Of a stretch of DNA of 33,755 nucleotides, positions 7,013-14,893 are shown in pieces; position 1 is the first letter of the stretch; every line of letters starts with the position of its first letter. Source of the stretch: a virus; IMG/VR virus record IMGVR_UViG_3300034283_003117, positions 1-33,755 of that record; one strand, written 5' to 3'. A model generated the notes under the pieces. It was not told the DNA's origin. It searched no databases and worked only from the letters and a program-made list of their open reading frames with translations. The position numbers and the translations under genes are program-made.

Positions 7013-7954
7013 ATGAACATTTTAGTCACTGGTGGCTATGGATTTATCGGCAGCAATTTTATTAATTTTATTGCTAAAAAGGATGAAGTAAAACAGATTT
7101 TGAATATTGATTCAATGACATATGCTTCAAATAAAAATAATATCGCTGATAATTCAAAAATTGTTCCAACATCACCGTTAGATATTCGTGAAACATTATT
7201 TATTTCTAAATTACTAGACGCACAGCAAATCACACATATTGTTCACTTTGCAGCTGAAAGTCATGTGGACAATAGCATTAATGGTCCTGAAACATTTATT
7301 AACACCAATATTAACGGCACGTTTTCTCTACTAGAAGCCGCGAAACAATATGGCAAATTAGAAAGATTTCATCATGTATCAACAGATGAAGTATATGGAT
7401 CGTTAGGACCTATAGGTTTTTTTAAAGAATCTACACCTTACAATCCACGGTCACCTTATTCTGCATCAAAAGCTGCTTCAGATCATTTAGTAAACGCCTA
7501 TCATTACACGTACGGATTGAATACTACAATTAGCAATTGTTCCAATAATTATGGACCCAATCAACACACAGAAAAATTAATTCCCAAAATTATTACTAAT
7601 TTGAAACAAAATAAAAAAATTCCAATTTACGGTACTGGTCAAAATGTTCGAGATTGGTTGTATGTGGAAGATCATTGTGAGGCTATTTGGAAGATACTTT
7701 TAAAAGGAAAATCTGGCGATACCTATAATGTAGGTGGTGATTGTGAAATGAATAATTTACAAATTGCAAAAGTTATTTGTAAATTATTAGGTAAAGATCA
7801 TGAAGAATATATTGAATTTGTAGAAGACCGAAAAGGGCATGACTTCAGATATGCTATTGACTTTTCTAAAATTAATAATGAATTGGGTTGGCTTCCCAAA
7901 ACATCTTTTGAATCTGGTCTCAAGAAGACTATTGATTTTTATTCAACACAATAG
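7013..7954 (+). CDS. rmlB: dTDP-glucose 4,6-dehydratase-like NAD-dependent sugar dehydratase
   Basis: An extended SDR enzyme of the RmlB type. It has a Rossmann glycine motif GGYGFIG (7-13), FAAESHVDNSI, the dehydratase signature STDEVYG (123-129, supplying Thr, Asp and Glu), the catalytic YSASK (149-153), NCSNNYGP and GTGQNVRDWLYVEDH. RmlB-type enzymes convert NDP-glucose to the 4-keto-6-deoxy sugar; whether the nucleotide is dTDP or CDP cannot be told. The length (313) is slightly short for the family. It opens the rightward cassette, 32 bases from the divergent fibre-like gene. Its last codons (LKKTIDFY) are echoed in a vestige at 8706-8735. Confidence 0.88.
   Translation: MNILVTGGYGFIGSNFINFIAKKDEVKQILNIDSMTYASNKNNIADNSKIVPTSPLDIRETLFISKLLDAQQITHIVHFAAESHVDNSINGPETFINTNINGTFSLLEAAKQYGKLERFHHVSTDEVYGSLGPIGFFKESTPYNPRSPYSASKAASDHLVNAYHYTYGLNTTISNCSNNYGPNQHTEKLIPKIITNLKQNKKIPIYGTGQNVRDWLYVEDHCEAIWKILLKGKSGDTYNVGGDCEMNNLQIAKVICKLLGKDHEEYIEFVEDRKGHDFRYAIDFSKINNELGWLPKTSFESGLKKTIDFYSTQ
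7922..7945 (+). repeat. Direct repeat copy 1 (end of first dehydratase gene)
   Basis: The 24 bases encoding the end LKKTIDFY of the dehydratase nearly match 8706-8729 (AAGAAGA..ATTGATTTTTAT in both). The two copies bracket the methyltransferase gene. Confidence 0.6.
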
Positions 7955-7967
7955 AAAATTATTTTTT

Positions 7968-8645
7968 ATGAAAATAAAAAAACAATTAATACCACAATTT
8001 CAATACCCTTATGATGTTATGGTACATGTACCATATGTATTTGGTGGATTGGGTGACATTATTGAATGGCCAAATGAGATTATGGAGATATTCGGAAATG
8101 CACCTAGTGGTGGTCGTAACATATTTTATTACCAATTCTTTAAACATTTAAAAAAGAATAATATCAAAAAAATTAATTATTTGGAAGTTGGTGTATTTTT
8201 AGGAGGGAATGTTATTGAAGTTTATAAAACTGCTTCTTATTTTGGTATAGATATTGAAATTACTGTCGTTGATACTTTTGAAGGTACAAAAAATGAATGT
8301 ATGGATAATTTTTTAAAGTATTATGATGATACTAATTCTTTTAAAAATAAATTTTTAGAAAATTTAGAAATTAATGGTATAAAAAATGTTACTATATTTG
8401 AAGGATATAGTGATGATTTTTATATGACGAATTCTAAAAAATTTGATTTAATATATTTGGATGCCGACCACTCATTTGAAGCTGTGAAAAGAGACATAAA
8501 TAATTCATTACAAATTATCAATCCCAATGGGATCATATCTGGTGATGATTATCATCCATGTTGGGGGGTTTTCGATGCAGTCAATTCTTATTCTAATGAA
8601 CAAAAAATAAAAATTGTCGGCGAGATGTGGTATTTTGATAGATAA
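7968..8645 (+). CDS. Class I SAM-dependent methyltransferase (Methyltransf_24-like)
   Basis: Met at 7968 is chosen because it follows the stop of the dehydratase by 13 bases; the longer frame from 7839 would read through that gene. Motif I is YLEVGVFLGGNV (71-82), the acidic strand-2 end is TVVDTFEG (99-106), and LIYLDADHSFEAVKRDI at 161-177 with GIISGDDYHP is typical of sugar and small-molecule methyltransferases found in surface-glycan clusters. The likely job is O- or N-methylation of a sugar of the cassette glycan. The gene is extremely AT-rich (7 G/C in the 60 bases 8341-8400) and is bracketed by near-identical 24-base repeats, suggesting it was inserted. Confidence 0.82.
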   Translation: MKIKKQLIPQFQYPYDVMVHVPYVFGGLGDIIEWPNEIMEIFGNAPSGGRNIFYYQFFKHLKKNNIKKINYLEVGVFLGGNVIEVYKTASYFGIDIEITVVDTFEGTKNECMDNFLKYYDDTNSFKNKFLENLEINGIKNVTIFEGYSDDFYMTNSKKFDLIYLDADHSFEAVKRDINNSLQIINPNGIISGDDYHPCWGVFDAVNSYSNEQKIKIVGEMWYFDR

Positions 8646-8668
8646 TAAACATTTAATTTCATAATAAA

Positions 8669-8688
8669 ATTTTCATTTAATTGAAAAT
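8669..8688 (+). terminator. Weak AT-rich hairpin with T run after methyltransferase
   Basis: ATTTTCA and TGAAAAT form a 7-bp stem with a 6-base loop, followed by CTTTTT. It sits 23 bases after the methyltransferase stop. The stem is weak, so termination would be partial. Confidence 0.35.
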
Positions 8689-8705
8689 CTTTTTAAATCG
8701 ATCCT

Positions 8706-8735
8706 AAGAAGATCATTGATTTTTATACAAAATAA
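8706..8735 (+). pseudogene. Vestigial 3' end of a sugar dehydratase/epimerase gene
   Basis: In one frame the bases read KKIIDFYTK and a TAA stop, closely matching the KKTIDFY end of the dehydratase gene at 7954; a stop codon at 8694-8696 limits the frame to 13 residues. It looks like the leftover end of an earlier epimerase gene, or the second copy from a duplication that brought in the methyltransferase. Confidence 0.5.
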
Positions 8736-8748
8736 AGTTAATAAATAT

Positions 8749-9531
8749 ATGTCAAAAATAGGAGTAGGTATTATTACCTGCAATAGAAAATCATTTTTTG
8801 AAAAATGTTATAATTCATTACCCGAATATATTGATGAGTTGATCATAGTAAATGATGGTGATCATTTAGATATAAAACCACAAAAAGGTGTTTTGCACGA
8901 ATCAACAAAATTTAAACAAGTAGGGCATTGTAAAAATATCGCAATGAAACATTTGTTAGATGCTAAATGTGATTATATTTTTACACTAGAAGATGATATT
9001 TTCATAAAAGATAGAGATGTATTTAAAAAATATATTAATGCCCATAAGAAAACCGGAATTCATCATTTTAACTTTGGATTTTCTCAAAAAGAAAATTTAG
9101 ATAAAAATTTAAATCCCGTATATAAAAAAATTATTGATTATGGAGAAAAGCTCAAATTGGTATTAACACCAAACGTATTAGGGGCATTTACTTTCTATAC
9201 TAGAACTTGTTTACAAGAAATTGGATTACATCACAAAGATTTCAATAAGGGTCATGGTGATCATCCAGAATTAACTTATAGAGCATATAAGCATGGTTAT
9301 ACAACACCGTTTTGGTGGTTTGCTGATATATATGAGAGCTGGAATATGATTGGTAATCAATCAAATATGGGAGACGACTCTTTGGTTAGAAACCAACAAA
9401 AATTTTGGGATAACTTTAAAGAAGCCTGCGGTTTATTTAAAAAATTGCATGGAGTTGACATGTTGCAAGTACCAATGTCTTCTGAAAAAGAAGTGATTGA
9501 CTGTTTAAAACAATTAAAAACAACAAAATGA
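8749..9531 (+). CDS. GT-A fold glycosyltransferase (family 2-like)
   Basis: The start at 8749 is preferred over 8716 because MSKIGVGIITCNR begins directly at the first beta strand. Seen: GVGIITCNR (5-13), ELIIVNDGD (30-38), the metal-binding acidic motif FTLEDDIFI (78-86), and a distinctive PFWWFADI at 187-194. The protein transfers a sugar from a nucleotide donor; donor and acceptor are unknown. No membrane segment is seen, so it acts in the cytoplasm. It is a tandem paralogue of the next gene, with the same motifs and a four-base ATGA overlap between them. Confidence 0.85.
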   Translation: MSKIGVGIITCNRKSFFEKCYNSLPEYIDELIIVNDGDHLDIKPQKGVLHESTKFKQVGHCKNIAMKHLLDAKCDYIFTLEDDIFIKDRDVFKKYINAHKKTGIHHFNFGFSQKENLDKNLNPVYKKIIDYGEKLKLVLTPNVLGAFTFYTRTCLQEIGLHHKDFNKGHGDHPELTYRAYKHGYTTPFWWFADIYESWNMIGNQSNMGDDSLVRNQQKFWDNFKEACGLFKKLHGVDMLQVPMSSEKEVIDCLKQLKTTK

Positions 9532-10325
9532 TTAAAAATAAAATAGGTGTAGGTATTACTACATATAATTCTGAAAAATATTTTTCTGCTTTATATAATA
9601 GTATAGATAAAACAAAAGTTGATGATATTGTTGTAGTCAATGGTGGCGATGCTTATGACCAAGAATATGATTGCAAATGGATACAACATACTAAAAACAA
9701 ATATCCTGCTACATGTAGAAATGAATGTATTGATTATTTGTTAAACGAATCAAAATGCGAACATATCTTCTTGATTGAAGATGATATGATAATTAAAGAT
9801 TCATCTATTTTTGCAAAATACATTGCAGCACATAATGCCAGTAAATTAAAATATTTTTGTTTTGTATCAACTTCACCAGGTGCAGGTACACCCGAAAAAC
9901 GAATTCCTAGATTAACCGTCGAATATAGTAAAGATGTCGCTGTTTCTTTTTATAGGAATATGTGTAATGAATTTACATATCATCACGCTTCTGTATTTTC
10001 TGAATTAGGATATTATGATAATTCTGAATATATGAGAAACGGGTTTGATGTAGATATGGCGTTTAGAGAATCAAAAATAGGAAAATGGGCTGCTCCATTT
10101 TGGTGGTTTGCTGATATTAAAAATTCTGATAATTATATTGAAAATAACCCAATTGCTGTTAGTCGATTACAATCAAATAGAGCAGACGGTTCACGTGAAG
10201 AACTGATAATTAGAACATGGCAATATTTCAAAGAAAAGCATGGATTATATGTTCAACAAATACCAGATACTTCCTTGGATAAAGTAACACAATTCTTAAA
10301 ACAATGTAAACAAAATACATTATGA
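9528..10325 (+). CDS. GT-A fold glycosyltransferase, paralogue of preceding gene
   Basis: The architecture is the same as in the upstream gene: KIGVGITTYNSE (5-16), DIVVVNGGD (33-41), FLIEDDMII (81-89) and PFWWFADI (190-197), ending in a similar helical tail (EKHGLYVQQIP against KLHGVDMLQVP). The pair therefore arose by tandem duplication followed by divergence, and probably adds two different sugars or two positions of one chain. It overlaps both neighbours by four bases (ATGA), so translation is coupled. The VNGGD replacing VNDGD near residue 40 could alter nucleotide contacts. Donor and acceptor are unknown. Confidence 0.85.
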   Translation: MIKNKIGVGITTYNSEKYFSALYNSIDKTKVDDIVVVNGGDAYDQEYDCKWIQHTKNKYPATCRNECIDYLLNESKCEHIFLIEDDMIIKDSSIFAKYIAAHNASKLKYFCFVSTSPGAGTPEKRIPRLTVEYSKDVAVSFYRNMCNEFTYHHASVFSELGYYDNSEYMRNGFDVDMAFRESKIGKWAAPFWWFADIKNSDNYIENNPIAVSRLQSNRADGSREELIIRTWQYFKEKHGLYVQQIPDTSLDKVTQFLKQCKQNTL

Positions 10326-11092
10326 AAATGCTGATTAAACAACAACGGAATAGTGGTTTTTTTTCTGATTTTAATTTAATTGTTAGTAGTTTACTTTACT
10401 TATATAAAAATAATATATCTGAATATAATTTTTGGTGGAATAATTGGAGATATCAAGAATCGCCAAAAATAAATTTATTTGATATCATTTTCAGCGAACA
10501 ACCCATAATAGATAACCCCGATAAAATAACCACAGTAGAAGAATTTGATACCATATGGAAACCTATTATGGAAAAGTCAATTTATATTGAACTCAATAAG
10601 GTTTTATCACATTTTCAATATTTCAAAAATGCTTTATATCTTAATAAGATATCTATCGCAAAAAATAAAATCAAATCTAATTGTCTGGGGGTACATGCTA
10701 GATTTACTGACGCTACAATACATAGGCCTCATATACCAATACAATATTATTTCGATACAGTAGAAGCATATGTGAAACAAAATAATAATATCAAAAGTTT
10801 GTTTGTCGCTACTGATGACCAAAAAATATTAGAACAGTTTATAAAGAGATATGGTATAGATACTGTACAATATAATCATAACATAATTAGAAGCTTGGAC
10901 GGCCAAGCAATTCATGCTGATTTATATAATCCAAATAAACACCAATTAATGGAAGATGTAATTTTAGATGGAATTTGTATGTCGTTATGTGATACTCTAA
11001 TTCATACTGCTAGCAATGTCGCGGGGTATTGCTTTACGTTAAATCCTAATTTAAATTCAGTTCAAATTGATAAACACTTACCACATTTTTGA
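10322..11092 (+). CDS. Fucosyltransferase-like protein (NodZ/FUT8/O-FucT fold)
   Basis: A GT-B protein resembling alpha-fucosyltransferases. LGVHARFTDA at 122-131 corresponds to the HxRxTD-type nucleotide-binding motif, FVATDD at 161-166 to the (I/L)xTDD motif, and VILDGICMSLCDTLIHTASN to the late segment before the donor-site Ser/Asn. The 256-residue length is compact. The cassette also makes GDP-fucose (Gmd and Fcl, 19-21.6 kb), which strengthens the call by context. The acceptor is unknown. It overlaps the upstream glycosyltransferase by four bases. Similar motifs occur in GT11 enzymes, so the exact family is open. Confidence 0.68.
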   Translation: MKMLIKQQRNSGFFSDFNLIVSSLLYLYKNNISEYNFWWNNWRYQESPKINLFDIIFSEQPIIDNPDKITTVEEFDTIWKPIMEKSIYIELNKVLSHFQYFKNALYLNKISIAKNKIKSNCLGVHARFTDATIHRPHIPIQYYFDTVEAYVKQNNNIKSLFVATDDQKILEQFIKRYGIDTVQYNHNIIRSLDGQAIHADLYNPNKHQLMEDVILDGICMSLCDTLIHTASNVAGYCFTLNPNLNSVQIDKHLPHF

Positions 11093-11099
11093 TATTTTT

Positions 11100-12419
11100 A
11101 TGCCCACAAAAAAAGAACAAATTATTTCTTTAGTAAAAGATTTTTTTCAAGAAAAAGAATCTGAAAAAAAATGGATACCCAATAAAGATTGGGTTCAATA
11201 TGCGGGGCCTTTTTTTGATGAAAATGAATATGTTTCTTCTATCGAAACTTTATTAGATGGTTGGTTAGTTTTAGGCACTAAAGGAATTTCTTTTGAAAAT
11301 GTATTCCCGAAAGAAGTAGGGAAAGAATATGGTATTTTAACTAATAGTGGAAGTAGTTCAAATTTAATTATGATGTCAGCTTTGACATCCAAACGGTTAA
11401 ATAATTTTCCTAAAGGCACAAAAGTTATTACTCCGATTGCGGGATTCCCTACAACTATTAATCCTATTTTTCAATGTGGTTTTGAACCAGCTTTTGTTGA
11501 CATTGATTTAGATACCTTGAATCTAAATTTGGAACAAGTAGAAGAACAAGCTAAATTAGGAGCTAAAATTATTACATTTGCGCATGTATTAGGTAATCCA
11601 CCAAATATGAATCAATTAATGCAAATTGTTAAAAATTATAATTTGATATTACTTGAAGATTGTTGTGATGCTTTGGGATCAACTTATGACGGTAAACCAT
11701 TGGGTAGTTTCGGCGAATTCGCTAGTTGTTCATTTTATCCTGCCCATCATATTACAATGGGAGAGGGTGGATTTGTTGCTTGTAATACAAAACAACAAGA
11801 AATAGTAGCCCGCAGTTTCAGAGAGTGGGGTAGGGGTTGTTATTGTACTGGACTTAAAGCCAATCTTTTAAAAAATGGTAGTTGTGCAAAAAGATTTTCA
11901 AATTGGCTACCTTCCTTACCGGATGAAGTGTTTGATCACAAATACGTATATGATGAGATTGGTTATAATTTAAAACCAATTGAACTACAAGCTGCAATGG
12001 GCTTAGAACAACTCAAAAAACTTCCAGAAATTACAAAAAGAAGAAAGCACAATCATCAACGTTTGGTTGAAATTTTTAAACCATATGAAGAGTTTTTCGT
12101 TTTGCCAAAAGCTACAGATCTTAGTGATCCGAGTTGGTTTGCATTTGCTGTTACTATTAAGGACAATGCCTCATTTAAAAGATTTGATATAGTAAACTAC
12201 TTAGAGTGCAATAAAATTCAAACTAGACCATATTTTGCTGGCAATATTATGTTACAACCCGCATATGACGGTTTAATGCCCGCAGAAGATGTAATTAAAA
12301 AATTTCCAAATGCTAGAAAAGTTACTACAGATACTTTCTTTTTAGGCACAAGCCCAGTGATAACAGATCAGCAATTAGATTATATAGAAAATATTGTAAA
12401 TAATTTTTTTAAAAAATAA
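11100..12419 (+). CDS. rfbH: NDP-4-keto-6-deoxyhexose 3-dehydratase (RfbH/E1-type, DegT/DnrJ/EryC1/StrS fold)
   Basis: Met at 11100 lies eight bases after the previous stop; the ATG at 11067 would overlap it. The aminotransferase-fold protein has SFYPAHHITMGEGG at 211-224: His216 sits where aminotransferases carry the PLP-lysine. This is the hallmark of 3-dehydratases that use PMP. GRGCYCTG (Cys247, Cys249) and GSCAKRF (Cys262) match the [2Fe-2S] cysteine region of RfbH/AscC E1, with a slightly longer spacing. RfbH removes the C3 hydroxyl of CDP-4-keto-6-deoxyglucose, on the way to 3,6-dideoxyhexoses. The usual E3 reductase is not in the window. It probably acts on the product of one of the RmlB-like enzymes. 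Confidence 0.85.
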   Translation: MPTKKEQIISLVKDFFQEKESEKKWIPNKDWVQYAGPFFDENEYVSSIETLLDGWLVLGTKGISFENVFPKEVGKEYGILTNSGSSSNLIMMSALTSKRLNNFPKGTKVITPIAGFPTTINPIFQCGFEPAFVDIDLDTLNLNLEQVEEQAKLGAKIITFAHVLGNPPNMNQLMQIVKNYNLILLEDCCDALGSTYDGKPLGSFGEFASCSFYPAHHITMGEGGFVACNTKQQEIVARSFREWGRGCYCTGLKANLLKNGSCAKRFSNWLPSLPDEVFDHKYVYDEIGYNLKPIELQAAMGLEQLKKLPEITKRRKHNHQRLVEIFKPYEEFFVLPKATDLSDPSWFAFAVTIKDNASFKRFDIVNYLECNKIQTRPYFAGNIMLQPAYDGLMPAEDVIKKFPNARKVTTDTFFLGTSPVITDQQLDYIENIVNNFFKK

Positions 12420-13124
12420 ATGAAAACATTAATACTCACAGGTGCAGATAAGGGCTCGGATGGTCGTATGCATGAATTGCTAGATTTGACTATACCGTCA
12501 AAACAAAAATATGCTTCCATTCATGGTTATGATTTTTTATCACTTAGATCATTTCCTACTGATCTTGAATGTGGTTTCGATGAAAAAAAACACGTTGGTT
12601 ATTTGAGAGCTAATATTGCATTTAAAATGTTACGCTTTTATGATGCTGTAATGTGGATAGATGGAGACTCTGTAGTAACAAACTTTGATTTTAAAATTAC
12701 GGATTTTCAAAAAAATGATACTTGTTTTACCGCATCTTATGATTGGTTTCATTGTTCTACGTTTAGTACAGGAAATTTTGTTATATTTAAAAATAATAAA
12801 ACACAACATTTATATAATACTTTTTTAGCTTTGGCTCGCCAACGAGTTCAAAACGGTAATCCATTTGACCAAGAGCAAGGTACATTAAATGCATTATGGT
12901 TACGTTTGCCAGAAATTAAGAATTTGTTTAATATTTTACCCCAAAAATTTTTAGGCGGCGTGCCGTCATTTATTACAAAAACACCTTCATGGATACAAAG
13001 AAAAAATGATCAAGTAGGAAAGATTGTCAGTCCATGGGATAAAACTAATTTTTTAGCACATTTGACGGGCATATCAAATGAAGATCGAATTAATATCATT
13101 AAAAATAACATGTTAGAATTATGA
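12420..13124 (+). CDS. GT34-like glycosyltransferase (GMA12/MNN10 family)
   Basis: The motifs KYASIHGYDFLSL (30-42), HVGYLRANIAFKMLRFYDAVMW and IDGDSVVTN (80-88, with the DxD metal site) are typical of the galactosyl/mannosyl transferase family GMA12/MNN10. FSTGNFVIFKNN and FDQEQGTLNAL follow as in the family. The start codon directly abuts the upstream stop and the end overlaps the next gene by four bases, so it is part of the same operon. No signal anchor is seen, unlike the eukaryotic Golgi members. Donor and acceptor are unknown. Confidence 0.78.
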   Translation: MKTLILTGADKGSDGRMHELLDLTIPSKQKYASIHGYDFLSLRSFPTDLECGFDEKKHVGYLRANIAFKMLRFYDAVMWIDGDSVVTNFDFKITDFQKNDTCFTASYDWFHCSTFSTGNFVIFKNNKTQHLYNTFLALARQRVQNGNPFDQEQGTLNALWLRLPEIKNLFNILPQKFLGGVPSFITKTPSWIQRKNDQVGKIVSPWDKTNFLAHLTGISNEDRINIIKNNMLEL

Positions 13125-14068
13125 TAAAGGTAGTTTATATAACTGGTTGTTTGGGTTTTATAGGTTCTTATATAACAAGAGAATGTCTACTGCGTGGTTG
13201 GTATGTTAAAGGCGTTGATAAAATGACTTACGCCTCAAATAAAGACTTATTAAAAGAATTCAATGAGTATTCAAACTTTTCCTTTGTACATTGTGATATA
13301 AATGATTTAAAATTTTTATATGAATGTGATTATATTATAAATACCGCAGCTGAAACACACGTCGGCAATTCTATTGCTGATAGCAAAGAATTTATTCACT
13401 CAAATATAGACGGGGTCTATAATTTATTAGAATTAATAAAAAATTATAGGCAAGAAACCAACAGAAAACCCACATTACTTCATTTTAGTACAGATGAGGT
13501 TTATGGTGATATAATTGAGGGTGAGCATGTAGAAACGGATTTATTAAAACCAAGTAATCCTTATTCTGCAACAAAAGCTGCAGCTGATATGTTAATTCTT
13601 GCGTGGGCGAGAACATATGGCATCCCGTATATAATAGTAAGACCCACAAATAATTATGGCATAGGTCAATATGTAGAAAAATTGATCCCAAAAGCATGCA
13701 AGTATTTAAATTTAAATAAAAAAATGCCATTGCATAACAATGGCACACCAATTAGAAATTGGTTACATGCTTATGATACGGCAACTGCAGTAATTGCAAT
13801 TATTAATGCGGGTGTTGTAAATGAAATTTATAATATTTGTGGTGGTTTTGAACAAACAAATTATGAAACTTTTAGTAAAATTGTATCATGCTATACTAAT
13901 TTGCATGCAAATGATTTTATTGATTTTAATTGTAATAGAAAAGGCCAAGATTTGCGATATGCTTTGAATGATACAAAATTAAAAAATTTGGGATGGTCTG
14001 CAATTAAAAATTTTGATAGTGAAATAATAGATATAGTAGAGTATTATAAGAATAAATTTATTTGGTAA
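13121..14068 (+). CDS. Second NDP-glucose 4,6-dehydratase-like enzyme
   Basis: An extended SDR paralogue of the gene at 7013. It has GCLGFIG (9-15), NTAAETHVGNSI, STDEVYG (123-129) and YSATK (148-152), and RPTNNYGIGQYVEKLIPKA, followed by GTPIRNWLHAYD. The Thr-Asp-Glu dehydratase triad is kept, so 4,6-dehydration is expected. Two such enzymes in one cassette suggest two nucleotide-sugar substrates, for example dTDP- and CDP-glucose, or two linked pathways. An 8-bp stem with an adjoining A7 run (13718-13745) would read as a terminator on the opposite strand. The gene is followed by an 18-base gap containing an A11 run. Confidence 0.85.
   Translation: MIKVVYITGCLGFIGSYITRECLLRGWYVKGVDKMTYASNKDLLKEFNEYSNFSFVHCDINDLKFLYECDYIINTAAETHVGNSIADSKEFIHSNIDGVYNLLELIKNYRQETNRKPTLLHFSTDEVYGDIIEGEHVETDLLKPSNPYSATKAAADMLILAWARTYGIPYIIVRPTNNYGIGQYVEKLIPKACKYLNLNKKMPLHNNGTPIRNWLHAYDTATAVIAIINAGVVNEIYNICGGFEQTNYETFSKIVSCYTNLHANDFIDFNCNRKGQDLRYALNDTKLKNLGWSAIKNFDSEIIDIVEYYKNKFIW
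13718..13745 (-). terminator. Terminator-like hairpin on the antisense strand within second dehydratase gene
   Basis: TGCCATTG and CAATGGCA form an 8-bp stem with a 5-base loop; on the minus strand it is followed by seven T. It lies in coding sequence, so it may be chance or may limit antisense transcription. Confidence 0.3.
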
Positions 14069-14086
14069 TTTAGTAAAAAAAAAAAT

Positions 14087-14893
14087 ATGAATAACAGAGA
14101 ACATAAATGTGTAAAGATTTTAACTGATTTAATTGAGAACGACGGGTTAATTGGCATTAAAACGAGCTTTGAAGATGAAGGCGCATTGTTTAATGAAACA
14201 ATACGTTTAAAAGAAATTTGCAATCAAAGTAAAACTAAAATTACATTAAAAATTGGCGGACCCGAAGCCATCAGAGATATTAAGGATGCTATGATCATAG
14301 GTGTAAAAGGATTAGTTGCACCTATGGTAGAATCTCCGTTCGGACTTAAAAAATTTATCCAAGCTATGCATCTCAATGTATCAAAAGATATATTATCATC
14401 GCTTCAATTATATATAAATATTGAAACAATAAATGGTATAAATTTAGCGGAGCAAATTTTGAATTTACCAGAATCAGAATCTTTGTGCGGCGTTACAATA
14501 GGTAGAGTTGATTTAGTTTCTTCAATGGGAAAGAATAGATCATTCGTCAATGACCCAGAAATTTATTCTTTTGCAAAAAAGGTTTTTACAAAAGTAAAGG
14601 AAAGAGGGTTAAAGGCATGCCTAGGCGGCGCAATATCAATTGACTCATTGAGTTTCTTAAAAGATTTACATCATGAAGGCTTATTGGATAAATTTGAAAC
14701 CAGATATGCAATTTTTGATCCGAGTATCACATTAAAAAATTTATCCAGAGCTCTTTCTAAGGCACAATTATTTGAATATGAGTGGTTAAAAAATAAACAA
14801 GAATTTTATCAAATTGCCGCTGATCAAGATAATAATAGAATACAAATGATCCAAGATCGCATTAATCAATCAGCTTCTTTTTTGAATACCTAA
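14087..14893 (+). CDS. HpcH/HpaI-family aldolase/lyase-like TIM-barrel protein
   Basis: A 268-residue protein of the HpcH/HpaI aldolase and citrate-lyase beta family. Seen: IGIKTSFEDEGA (22-33), LKIGGPEAIRDIKDA, GVKGLVAPMVESPFGLKKF (72-90, with the family Glu at 82), YINIETINGINLAEQI (109-124, Glu113) and VTIGRVDLVSSMG (136-148, Asp142). Family members form or break C-C bonds with pyruvate or acetyl-CoA units using Mg2+. In a sugar cassette it may make or cleave a chain-extended precursor; the real substrate is unknown. A one-base TAATG overlap couples it to the SDR gene. Confidence 0.75.
   Translation: MNNREHKCVKILTDLIENDGLIGIKTSFEDEGALFNETIRLKEICNQSKTKITLKIGGPEAIRDIKDAMIIGVKGLVAPMVESPFGLKKFIQAMHLNVSKDILSSLQLYINIETINGINLAEQILNLPESESLCGVTIGRVDLVSSMGKNRSFVNDPEIYSFAKKVFTKVKERGLKACLGGAISIDSLSFLKDLHHEGLLDKFETRYAIFDPSITLKNLSRALSKAQLFEYEWLKNKQEFYQIAADQDNNRIQMIQDRINQSASFLNT

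Noticed and set aside
13485-13751. 88-codon minus-strand frame in the second dehydratase gene
   Set aside because: Shadow of a well-supported SDR; composition rich in His, Leu and Tyr with no recognisable pattern.
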